38,230 bases of DNA from Alphaproteobacteria bacterium (GTDB taxonomy: Bacteria > Pseudomonadota > Alphaproteobacteria > Rs-D84). The first letter of the stretch is position 1. Each line of letters starts with the position of its first letter. The notes under the pieces were generated by a model, which did not search any database, was not told the DNA's origin, and saw nothing but the letters and a program-made list of their open reading frames with translations. The stretch covers positions 1 through 38,230 of the forward strand of contig JAIDWS010000018.1 in assembly GCA_029059055.1 (NCBI GenBank). The letters are read 5' to 3'. The position numbers and the translations under genes were made by a program. This document shows, piece by piece, positions 5,757-13,189 of the stretch.

Positions 5757-7499
5757 ATGTTGTTTGGTAAAAAATCTGGAATCAAAAATCGTAACCGTGA
5801 CAGATATGACCGCGTGCGTCGCTTGATGTGGATTAAATGTGAAGCATGCGGACGCCTGGTTTATTACAAAGATTACAAAGACAATCATTATATTTGCCCA
5901 CGCTGTAATCGTGCGTTTATCATGACCCCGAAACAGCGGTTTGACCTGTTGTTTGATAACAACACGTGGGAACGCATTACATTGCCGACGGTGTCCGATG
6001 ACCCGTTGAACTTTGTCGACCGCGTCGCATACAAAGACCGCCTGGCCGAAGCGCGCGCCGACACCGGATACAGCGATGCCATCACGACCGCCGACGGCAC
6101 AATCGGTGGCATTGCAACAACGATTTGCGTATTAAACGGTGATTTTATGATGGGGTCCATGGGGCGCGCGGCGGGTGACTGTATCGTGGCCAGCATGGAA
6201 CACGCCATTGAAAAGAAACAGCCGTTTATCATGGTCACGTCCAGTGGTGGCGCCCGGATGCAGGAAAACATCTTGTCATTGATGCAGATGGCCCGGACAA
6301 CCGTCGCCGTCAACAGATTGCACGCCAATGGAATTCCATATATCGTATTGCTGACCGACCCGACATTCGGGGGCGTGACCGCATCATTCGCGATGCTGGG
6401 CGATATCCATATTGCCGAAGCCGGTGCCCGTATCGGATTTGCCGGCCGTCGCGTGATTGAACAAAATATTCGCGAAAAATTGCCGTCGAATTTCCAAACC
6501 GCTGATTACCTGTATGAACACGGGATGGTCGACATGGTTGTCCCCCGCGCGGAATTAAAGGGGAAATTGGAAAAAATTCTGGCGGTGCTGACGAAACAAG
6601 AACGGGAACCAAAAACAATTTCCATCACAACACCGGAATTGGATTCGTCCAAGAAAATCCGTGGCATGGGCGAAACCGACGCATATGACAAAGTCTTGCT
6701 GGCCCGTCACGAAAACCGTCCGCATTTCTTGGATTATATTAACGGCATTGTCGACGATTGGACATATCTGGCGGGCGACCGCACATTTGCCGAAGACCCC
6801 GCCATGGGCAGTGGTATTGGCTTTTGGCGCGGGATTCCGGCCGTCATCATCGGCCAGGAACAGGGCCGCACCATCGAAACCCGTCAAAAACATCGCTTTG
6901 GCATGGCCAATCCCGACGGTTATCGCAAGGCCCAGCGTATGATGCGTTTGGCGGAAAAATTCGGGTTGCCGATTATTTCACTGTTTGACACGGCGGGCGC
7001 GTTTGCCGGCCGCGAAGGCGAAGAACGCGGCCAGTCCCAGGCCGTCGCCGCATCCATTGCAACGGGGCTGTCGGTCAAAACACCGTACATTGCCGTCAAC
7101 GTGGGCCAGGGTGGTTCCGGCGGGGCGATTGCCATCGGTACGGGCGACCGCGTTTTGATGCTGGAAAATGCGATTTATTCGGTGATTGCACCGGAATCAT
7201 GTGCCAGTATTCTGTGGAAAGATAACAAGTTCAAGGCCACCGCCGCCCAGGCAATGAAATTGACGGCGCGCGACATGGCGTCTTTGAACGTTATTGATAA
7301 AATTATCGAAGAACCGGCGGGTGGGGCGCATACCGATTGGCAGACAACCATGCAATTGCTGTCTGTGGCGGTGGCGGAACAAATCAACGAATTGTCGGAA
7401 ATCCCCCGCGAAGAATTGCCGGCACGCCGTGCGGAAAAATTCATCGCCATGACACGTGACGTTGAAATTTACCAACCGGAACATAAAACCGAACAGTAA
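5757..7499 (+). CDS. accDA: Fused acetyl-CoA carboxylase carboxyltransferase (AccD-AccA)
   Basis: The carboxyltransferase half of acetyl-CoA carboxylase moves CO2 from biotin to acetyl-CoA, giving malonyl-CoA for fatty acid synthesis. Residues 1 to about 285 are the beta subunit: a zinc ribbon with Cys28, Cys31, Cys47 and Cys50, then SSGGARMQE and GGVTASFAMLGDI. Residues from about 300 to 580 are the alpha subunit: FAEDPAMGSGIGF, RFGMANPDGYRKA, FDTAGAFAGREGEERGQS, GQGGSGGAIAIG and CASILWKD. The helical N terminus of free AccA is missing, so the fusion (580 aa) is shorter than the E. coli pair combined. No frameshift is needed. Alphaproteobacteria normally carry accA and accD as separate genes. 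The gene follows the HU/IHF gene and ends at a strong terminator. Confidence 0.95.
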   Translation: MLFGKKSGIKNRNRDRYDRVRRLMWIKCEACGRLVYYKDYKDNHYICPRCNRAFIMTPKQRFDLLFDNNTWERITLPTVSDDPLNFVDRVAYKDRLAEARADTGYSDAITTADGTIGGIATTICVLNGDFMMGSMGRAAGDCIVASMEHAIEKKQPFIMVTSSGGARMQENILSLMQMARTTVAVNRLHANGIPYIVLLTDPTFGGVTASFAMLGDIHIAEAGARIGFAGRRVIEQNIREKLPSNFQTADYLYEHGMVDMVVPRAELKGKLEKILAVLTKQEREPKTISITTPELDSSKKIRGMGETDAYDKVLLARHENRPHFLDYINGIVDDWTYLAGDRTFAEDPAMGSGIGFWRGIPAVIIGQEQGRTIETRQKHRFGMANPDGYRKAQRMMRLAEKFGLPIISLFDTAGAFAGREGEERGQSQAVAASIATGLSVKTPYIAVNVGQGGSGGAIAIGTGDRVLMLENAIYSVIAPESCASILWKDNKFKATAAQAMKLTARDMASLNVIDKIIEEPAGGAHTDWQTTMQLLSVAVAEQINELSEIPREELPARRAEKFIAMTRDVEIYQPEHKTEQ

Positions 7500-7501
7500 G
7501 A

Positions 7502-7529
7502 AAAATCCCGCCAACCGGCGGGATTTTTT
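7502..7529. terminator. Bidirectional terminator after accDA
   Basis: AAAATCCCGCC and GGCGGGATTTTTT pair around AACC. It serves accDA and the convergent gene at 7545. Confidence 0.85.
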
Positions 7530-7544
7530 AATCATTAAAACAGA

Positions 7545-8111
7545 TTAATCTTTTTCACGACCCATCTGCATTTGCATCACACTGGGGCCGGATTCGCGGG
7601 ACAATTCGGGCATTTGGACCATAAACTTTGACCGACGCACCACCGCCATAACATCCGGGAATTCGGTATCCAGTTGTTTGATGTTTAATGTAAATTCATC
7701 TGAATTCTGGGCCACCTGTTGATTAATGTATTTTAATGCGGCGTTATGCAGATAATTGTTCAGGCGGGTAATTTCGCCCCGAATTTTTGGCGTGACCCGG
7801 TCGGGATGAAAATTGTATGCCGGATATCCGGCGGCAATCGCCACCCGCACCGCATCGGATAATTCCGGCGTGTCCGGAACCGGCGTCAAAATTTCAGAAT
7901 CCACGTATGGATTAAAATAATACAAGATGTTTTTCTTGATATACGAATGCGCCATCATTTTGGCCACCGCATCAGCATTTTGCCCAACGAAATCGCGCCG
8001 TTTTATATCCGCAAAACGTATTTGGGTGGTGTCATTGCCCCATGTTATTTCTTTGAACCAATCCGTCATGGCGGCGGCGTTAACAATATTTAATCTTTTG
8101 TATTCTGTCAT
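7545..8111 (-). CDS. Hypothetical protein, 188 aa
   Basis: I do not recognise the family. The protein has no signal peptide or membrane span, is predicted mixed helical by composition, and ends in a Met/Gln-rich tail. Motifs that stand out are YYFNPYVDSEI, AAGYPAYNFHPDRVTPKIRGEI and FPDVMAVVRRSKFMVQ, none of which I can link to an activity. The start at 8111 is well supported: a promoter of good quality lies at 8118-8146, 6 nt upstream, so the mRNA is probably leaderless. It is monocistronic and shares a terminator with accDA. Confidence 0.75.
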   Translation of the reverse strand: MTEYKRLNIVNAAAMTDWFKEITWGNDTTQIRFADIKRRDFVGQNADAVAKMMAHSYIKKNILYYFNPYVDSEILTPVPDTPELSDAVRVAIAAGYPAYNFHPDRVTPKIRGEITRLNNYLHNAALKYINQQVAQNSDEFTLNIKQLDTEFPDVMAVVRRSKFMVQMPELSRESGPSVMQMQMGREKD

Positions 8112-8117
8112 GCTGGT

Positions 8118-8146
8118 ATTTTATCATATTTCTGATATTTGTCCAA
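8118..8146 (-). promoter_or_regulatory. Promoter of the 188-aa gene, probably leaderless
   Basis: TTGGAC (8141-8146) and TAAAAT (8118-8123) are 17 nt apart on the minus strand; the ATG at 8111 follows after 6 nt. Confidence 0.55.
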
Positions 8147-8188
8147 GGGATTTATGCCGCGGGCGGGGCGGATAAAAAAGCTTGCCAT

Positions 8189-8350
8189 ATGGTGAAAATA
8201 ATGTATCATATGGTGGTGAAGATTAAATTTGGCACGTTTATCCGCAGCCAAAAAATAAAAATTCCCCCGCGATATGGATTTGTTCTTTTATTGTTACAAA
8301 GCGACCATGAAACGGGGCTGTCCGCGACGTCACGGATTCACTACGAATAA
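8189..8350 (+). CDS. Possible small ORF upstream of RNase J, 53 aa
   Basis: An open frame from ATG 8189 to TAA 8348-8350 encodes a basic 53-residue peptide with a hydrophobic middle (YGFVLLLLQ). There is no good Shine-Dalgarno sequence and its end runs into the hairpin at 8328-8384. It could be a small gene or chance; the remainder of the 8112-8424 interval holds no other coding signal. Confidence 0.2.
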   Translation: MVKIMYHMVVKIKFGTFIRSQKIKIPPRYGFVLLLLQSDHETGLSATSRIHYE

Positions 8351-8384
8351 AGCGACGGCTTTATTAGCAATGGATTCTGTGACG
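8328..8384 (+). promoter_or_regulatory. Nested hairpin upstream of RNase J
   Basis: An inner perfect 8-bp stem AATAAAGC (8346-8353) / GCTTTATT (8358-8365) with loop GACG sits inside an outer stem CGTCAC (8328-8333) / GTGACG (8379-8384). There is no T-run, so it is not a normal terminator. It may lie in the 5' leader of the RNase J mRNA and could allow RNase-based autoregulation; that role is inference. Confidence 0.4.
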
Positions 8385-8424
8385 GCGCGAAAATATGAAC
8401 CATAGAACCAAAGGAATAGATTAT

Positions 8425-10224
8425 ATGGTAAAAGTACGTGAAAAAAAGGCGCCCGCGCCGCAGAAGTCGGCCGCGCCCAAAACACCGGCGAAAATATCCG
8501 GTATGAACAAACATGAAAATGACAAAAACGACGACAAGATTTACTTCTTGGCGTTGGGTGGGTTGGAACACGTCGGCCAGAACATGTACGTGTACAAGTA
8601 CAAGGGCAAATATCTGGTCGTGGATTGCGGTATGGGATTTCTGGAAGAAGAAATCGGCGCCGGCGACGTGCAATATTGCGACACCGCATGGTTGGAAAAG
8701 CGCAAGAAAGACGTCGTGGGCTTTGTCATCACCCATGGCCACGAAGACCACATCGGTGCATTAAAATTCATCTGGCCCAAATTCAGAAAGCCGATTTATT
8801 GCACCCGTTTCCCGGGCGAAATTATTCGCCGCACGTTTGCGGGCTGTGAAATCGATTTCAATCCGAAAAAAGATTTGGTTATCTTTGACCACAACGGTGC
8901 GGAATTTTCGTTGCCGCCGTTTGATATCGAAACATTCCACGTCACCCATTCTGTACCCGAAGCCCAAATGATTATCATCAAAACACCGGCCGGGAAAATT
9001 CTGCATACGGGTGACTGGACATTCAACGATGACAACCCGTTGGAAGCCCCGACCGATTTCGCCCGTCTGCGCGAAATTGGGTCCGACCCGAAATTGCTGG
9101 CGGTGATGTCGGATTCCACATCTGTATCCCGTCAATCCAAACAAACCACCGAAACCCAGGTCCGCGATTCCCTGGCCGAAATCATGAAAAATGCACCGGG
9201 CCGCGTTATCGTTACCGGTTATTCCCGCAGTATTGCGCGTCTGAAAATGTTTGCCGCCGCCGCCCGCGCATCGGGCCGCGTTGCCGCCATCAAAGAACGC
9301 AGTAACCCGAACCCGGTACCGTACGTCGGATTGCCGGAATTCCGCGAAATGGGCATCGAATTCGGATACCTGGACAAAGACGAAGTTTATCTGCACAGCG
9401 AAATCAAAGATTTGCCGGCGGAAAAACAGGCTATCTTCTTGACCGGGTCCCAGGGGGAACAATATGCCATGTTGACCCGCCTGTGCCGCGGCCATGTAAA
9501 AGAAATGAAATTACAGCCGACCGACACCGTGATTTTCAGTGCGATTATCATCCCCGGCCGCGAACAGGATGTATCTTTCCTGTACAACAAATTGGCGCGT
9601 ATGGGTATCCGCACGCACACCATTTTCGACACCGACCATCTGCACGCCAGCGGGCATGCCGGACGTCCGGAATTCGAACGCTTTTACGACATGGTCCACG
9701 CCCAGGTGGCCGTTCCCATGCACGGTGATTACATCAACGAAATGCTGAACGGTAAAATGGCGATGGAACGCGGCGGGTCCAAATTCATGATGGTTGTGCA
9801 TAACGGCGAAATGATTGCATTGGCCGATGGTGCCGAACCGTATGTCACAGAAACCGTTCCGACCGGCTTTGTCGTTATGGAAGGGGAAACCGAACGCAGC
9901 GCCAACGACCAGGTTTACAAAAACCGCCGCAAAATTGCGACAAACGGCGCCGTATTTGTAACGTTGCCGGTGGACAAGCGCGGATTCTTAAAGGGTGTCC
10001 CCGAAGTATCCAGTGCCGGTATCTTTGAAACCGACGACACCGGATTTATGAAGCGCCAGATTCAAATTGAAATCACACGCGCGATTGATGCGTTGACCAA
10101 AACAGAACGCAAAGACCGCGACAATCTGGTTCGCGCGGTGCAAATTGCATCGAACAAGGTTGTACGTGCCGCACTGGGCGCGGATAAAAAACCGCAATAC
10201 AGTGTGCATTTCGTATTGAAATAA
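8425..10224 (+). CDS. rnj: Ribonuclease J
   Basis: A metallo-beta-lactamase/beta-CASP nuclease with endo- and 5'-3' exoribonuclease activity in mRNA decay and RNA maturation. The zinc-binding motif HGHEDH is at residues 104-109 of this 599-aa form; later metal ligands include HTGDWTF and the histidine in HASGHAGRPE (beta-CASP motif C), and the C-terminal domain ends near VHFVLK. ATG 8425 has AAGGA 9 nt upstream, whereas an earlier in-frame ATG at 8395 has none. It leaves about 30 residues of Lys/Ala/Pro-rich extension before the conserved fold; ATG 8503 would give the usual bacterial start but has no ribosome site. It is monocistronic, with a terminator at 10231. Confidence 0.94.
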   Translation: MVKVREKKAPAPQKSAAPKTPAKISGMNKHENDKNDDKIYFLALGGLEHVGQNMYVYKYKGKYLVVDCGMGFLEEEIGAGDVQYCDTAWLEKRKKDVVGFVITHGHEDHIGALKFIWPKFRKPIYCTRFPGEIIRRTFAGCEIDFNPKKDLVIFDHNGAEFSLPPFDIETFHVTHSVPEAQMIIIKTPAGKILHTGDWTFNDDNPLEAPTDFARLREIGSDPKLLAVMSDSTSVSRQSKQTTETQVRDSLAEIMKNAPGRVIVTGYSRSIARLKMFAAAARASGRVAAIKERSNPNPVPYVGLPEFREMGIEFGYLDKDEVYLHSEIKDLPAEKQAIFLTGSQGEQYAMLTRLCRGHVKEMKLQPTDTVIFSAIIIPGREQDVSFLYNKLARMGIRTHTIFDTDHLHASGHAGRPEFERFYDMVHAQVAVPMHGDYINEMLNGKMAMERGGSKFMMVVHNGEMIALADGAEPYVTETVPTGFVVMEGETERSANDQVYKNRRKIATNGAVFVTLPVDKRGFLKGVPEVSSAGIFETDDTGFMKRQIQIEITRAIDALTKTERKDRDNLVRAVQIASNKVVRAALGADKKPQYSVHFVLK

Positions 10225-10230
10225 AAAAAC

Positions 10231-10258
10231 AAAATCCCGCAATTATGCGGGATTTTTT
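10231..10258. terminator. Bidirectional terminator after RNase J
   Basis: AATCCCGC and GCGGGATT pair over a short AT loop with A and T tracts on both sides. It also closes the convergent secreted protein gene. Confidence 0.85.
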
Positions 10259-10915
10259 TCAACTGCAATAATATGAATCCCCATCATATGTCCCACTGCC
10301 GGTGCCATCATAAAAACTGCTGCTTTTGGGAACATAGCATTCGGTGACACTGGTCGCACCGGGGCCGGCGGTGATGGCCCGGGCGCTGGTACCGGTCGAC
10401 GGACATGCACTGCATGATGCAACATTGCTTCTGTAATATCCCTGGGGGCATGTAAATCCAGATTCCGTACACGTGACCGCATTGGATGGACATGCGACAC
10501 ATGAACCGTTGTATTTGAAATATCCATCCAGACAATATCCGCACGATGTATTTGCATGAACCGTTGTCGTCGCACCCGCGGCGCCCGTCGCACATGCCAC
10601 ACATCCACTGGACGTATAATACTGCGCTTTTTCACATGCGCCGGACACAACGGAACATCCGTTTAAAATATACGGATTGACGGCCGTGCCAGCGCCACCG
10701 GATTGTGATGCATAACTGATTCTGACATAGCCAAATTTTGCCCCGTCTGAAAAACTGATGCTGTTACTGCACTTGTAATATGTGGAGGACATATTGGCAT
10801 TGGGAAATGTACCGGAAACATTGGACCCGCCGGCGAATATTTCCGCCGCATGTGCCGCATGCGCCACCATTATTGCCGCCCCCAAACCGACGTTTGGAAT
10901 CAGCAAAAACCGCAA
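10259..10915 (-). CDS. Secreted cysteine-rich protein
   Basis: An exported protein of about 218 aa with many cysteines in repeats of the type CVACPSNAVTC and CPQGYYRS...CSACPS, similar in layout to TNFR/EGF-like disulfide repeats. The hydrophobic leader ends in AHAAHAAE. The C-terminal block (CYV, then SGTYDGDSYYC) recurs in the gene at 36938 (SGRYDGNSYYC), so both belong to one family. No ATG fits: the frame opens at TTG 10915 or TTG 10906, without a Shine-Dalgarno site. The promoter and leader (10900-11044) match those of the gene at 32158 without gaps. A signal-peptide-like sequence in another frame upstream suggests the true N terminus may involve a frame change. The function is unknown; surface exposure is likely. 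Confidence 0.72.
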   Translation of the reverse strand: MRFLLIPNVGLGAAIMVAHAAHAAEIFAGGSNVSGTFPNANMSSTYYKCSNSISFSDGAKFGYVRISYASQSGGAGTAVNPYILNGCSVVSGACEKAQYYTSSGCVACATGAAGATTTVHANTSCGYCLDGYFKYNGSCVACPSNAVTCTESGFTCPQGYYRSNVASCSACPSTGTSARAITAGPGATSVTECYVPKSSSFYDGTGSGTYDGDSYYCS

Positions 10916-10948
10916 ATAAAAAGGGGCAGAAAATGGGGATTTTTAAAT

Positions 10949-10990
10949 TTAATAATATGTACAGGACAATCGTCCCATTGGATTCGGCAT
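10949..10990 (-). CDS. Conserved leader ORF upstream of the secreted protein gene (copy 1)
   Basis: ATG at 10990 encodes MPNPMGRLSCTYY. The same ORF, with the first 11 residues identical, occurs in copy 2 at 32074, and the codon differences are synonymous (CCG/CCT, TTG/TTA, ACA/ACG). It begins 25 nt after the -10 box in both copies. It lacks a Shine-Dalgarno sequence. Selection on the peptide, or on an overlapping RNA element, would explain the pattern. Confidence 0.45.
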   Translation of the reverse strand: MPNPMGRLSCTYY

Positions 10991-11015
10991 ATCAAAATCC
11001 GACCCAACACCAATG

Positions 11016-11044
11016 ATTATACCGCATTGCGCCGTTTTTTACAA
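11016..11044 (-). promoter_or_regulatory. Promoter of the secreted Cys-rich gene (copy 1)
   Basis: TTGTAA (11039-11044) and TATAAT (11016-11021), 17 nt apart. The sequence aligns without gaps to the promoter at 32020-32048 and onward through the whole leader. Confidence 0.65.
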
Positions 11045-11053
11045 GCCGAAAAT

Positions 11054-12706
11054 TCAATGGCGAATCAATGTTTTTGCCGTGGCAATTGATTCCGGGGTAA
11101 TTTCGGCCCCGCTGATAATACGGGCGATTTCGTTAACCCGCATGTCATCCGTAATTTCCGTCACACTGGTCGTGGTGACATCTGCATCTGCACGCTTTTG
11201 AATTTTAAAGTGTTTATCGGCATAGCCCGCCACCTGGGCGGAATGGGTGATAACCAATGCCTGGCCACCATGGGCCAACCGCGCCAGACGCTGGCCAACG
11301 GCACTGGCGGTGGCACCACTGATTCCGGTATCAACTTCGTCAAAGACAAACGTATGATTGCACGTCCCATTCGTCAGCACCACGCGCAGCGCCAACATCA
11401 ATCGCGCCAATTCCCCGCCAGATGCACTTTTATGCAGCGGGGCAAACGGTGTACCGGGATTGGTTTTTATCATAAACAGAATGTCATCCGCACCGCCCGA
11501 TGATGGGGTGGCGGCACCAATATCCACGGTAAAATCGGCCTGGCCCAGTTTTAAATCCGGTAATTCCGCCAAAATCTGTCCGCGCAAATCCGCCGCCGCC
11601 GATTTACGCGCCGCGGTCAACGCCGCGGCCGCGGCATCAAATTCTGAACGCCGCCGCACGACATCGGTCTTTAACTTCTGCAATTCGGCATCCGAATTAT
11701 CAATCGCATTTAACTGCGTCGCCATCTGTTCCAGCTTGGCCGGTAATTCGTCGGCCGAAATGCGATGCTTGCGCGCGGCGGCCCGAATGGCAAACAGCCG
11801 TTCTTCGATGGCGTCCAAATTATCCGTATCCGTATCGTCCGGCACCAAAGCCGTCGAAATTTCCGCCACCGTTTGCGCAACATCATACAATGTGTCAATC
11901 TGTTCTTGGTACGGGTTGGGGTCGGTCTTGATACGCTGTAAAATATGCGCCACCGCACAAATTTGCCCGTCCAATGATACGCCACGCGGCGCCAATGCAT
12001 CGGTGGCTTCCTGTAATATGGCGGCATTTTTTTCGGCATTCATCATGGCGGCACGCCGGGTGGCCAAATCTTCTTCTTCGCCAATTTGCGGATTCAACGC
12101 AGACAATTCCGACACATTATGTGCCAAGAAATCGCGTTCCGCCGCCGCACGTTCCAGCATATCGTTCAATTCCCGCAACCGACTGTCGGCCGCATGATAC
12201 GCCGTATACGCATCACGCACGCGGCCCAAAATATCACCATATTCCGCCATATGGTTCAATGCAAATTCATCCAATGTATGGCGATGCGTCGTCGGGTCCA
12301 ACAAAGCATGATTTTCAAATTGCCCATGAATTTCGACCAGGGTATCGCCAACCTGTTTCAATGTCTTGACCGATACGGGGCAATCGTTTATCCATGCGCG
12401 GCTTTTCCCGTCGGCCGCCAATGTACGGCGCAAAATCAAAACATCATCCACATCAATGCCGTTTTCATCCAGAATGGCCCGCACACGCGCATTGCAATCA
12501 TCAAATTCTGCAATAACCGACGCGCCGTCACAGCCATGACGAACCAGCCCGGCATCCGACCGCGCCCCCAGTGCCAACGACAGGGCATCCATCAAGATAC
12601 TTTTACCCGCGCCCGTTTCGCCCGTCAGAATATTCAAGCCCCCGCCGAATTCCAGATTCAGCTTTTCAATCAAAACAATGTTGGAAATAATCAGCCTGTT
12701 TAACAT
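11054..12706 (-). CDS. recN: DNA repair protein RecN
   Basis: RecN is an SMC-like ATPase acting early in double-strand break repair by recombination. The Walker A motif is GETGAGKS (residues 29-36), the middle is long coiled coil (about 150-390), and the C-terminal ATPase half has the ABC signature region SGGELARL, Walker B FVFDEVDTGISG and a late ALVITHSAQVA switch segment. Length 550 aa is standard. The ATG at 12706 has no Shine-Dalgarno but a strong promoter ending 6 nt upstream. It lies next to the AddA genes in the same orientation, giving a small DNA repair cluster. Confidence 0.96.
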   Translation of the reverse strand: MLNRLIISNIVLIEKLNLEFGGGLNILTGETGAGKSILMDALSLALGARSDAGLVRHGCDGASVIAEFDDCNARVRAILDENGIDVDDVLILRRTLAADGKSRAWINDCPVSVKTLKQVGDTLVEIHGQFENHALLDPTTHRHTLDEFALNHMAEYGDILGRVRDAYTAYHAADSRLRELNDMLERAAAERDFLAHNVSELSALNPQIGEEEDLATRRAAMMNAEKNAAILQEATDALAPRGVSLDGQICAVAHILQRIKTDPNPYQEQIDTLYDVAQTVAEISTALVPDDTDTDNLDAIEERLFAIRAAARKHRISADELPAKLEQMATQLNAIDNSDAELQKLKTDVVRRRSEFDAAAAALTAARKSAAADLRGQILAELPDLKLGQADFTVDIGAATPSSGGADDILFMIKTNPGTPFAPLHKSASGGELARLMLALRVVLTNGTCNHTFVFDEVDTGISGATASAVGQRLARLAHGGQALVITHSAQVAGYADKHFKIQKRADADVTTTSVTEITDDMRVNEIARIISGAEITPESIATAKTLIRH

Positions 12707-12712
12707 GTGGGA

Positions 12713-12742
12713 ATTATAGCCAAATTTTTAATGCCTTTTCAA
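12713..12742 (-). promoter_or_regulatory. Promoter of recN, probably leaderless
   Basis: TTGAAA (12737-12742) and a perfect TATAAT (12713-12718) are 18 nt apart, with the ATG 6 nt after the -10 box. Confidence 0.65.
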
Positions 12743-12748
12743 GGCTTT

Positions 12749-13189
12749 TTACATGCGTTCCAATGTCCAGTCATGTATCCATAAAATAAAACCACGAACC
12801 GTAAAATCCGGGTAAATTTCAGACAGCAACGTCATATATTCACGCAATTGCGCCGCATATTTTTCACGCCGCGCCACGCGGTCAACGTCCGTCTTGTAAT
12901 CCAAGACCCACACCGTACGGGCATCGGGGTCGACAACCATGCGGTCGATGCGGCGGCTGATAAATTTTCCGCGATATATGCCGGCAATGGGAACTTCGCC
13001 CCGGGAATTGGGGCCAAAAAACGGAATCAAATTTTTATTGGCGCGAATCCGGGCAACCAATTCCGCGTCACCGCGGTCACCACCCGCATCATCCAGCGTC
13101 ACCATACGCAACAGTGCATGCATGCGCACGCCGGCATCCGTTGCGAATTTCATATGCGTATTTTGTGCGATTAATTCAGACAGTTTCAT
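12749..13189 (-). CDS. AddA C-terminal nuclease domain as a separate gene
   Basis: The 146-aa product matches the PD-(D/E)XK nuclease domain that normally ends AddA. The start region (DAGVRMHALLRMV) matches the usual RG-x-x-H-x-LL helix, EVPI carries the first acidic ligand, RIDRM leads to VLDYKTD with the catalytic Asp and Lys, and AAQLREYMTLLSEIYP is the QxxxY motif. All catalytic positions seem intact. The gene overlaps the helicase gene by 14 nt; AGGA lies 5 nt before its ATG, within the helicase coding sequence, which suggests translational coupling and not a random frameshift. It likely works in trans with the helicase. Confidence 0.82.
   Translation of the reverse strand: MKLSELIAQNTHMKFATDAGVRMHALLRMVTLDDAGGDRGDAELVARIRANKNLIPFFGPNSRGEVPIAGIYRGKFISRRIDRMVVDPDARTVWVLDYKTDVDRVARREKYAAQLREYMTLLSEIYPDFTVRGFILWIHDWTLERM

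Noticed and set aside
11358-12197. Plus-strand open frame (279 codons) opposite recN
   Set aside because: It is a Ser/Ala-rich shadow of a clear recN on the other strand.
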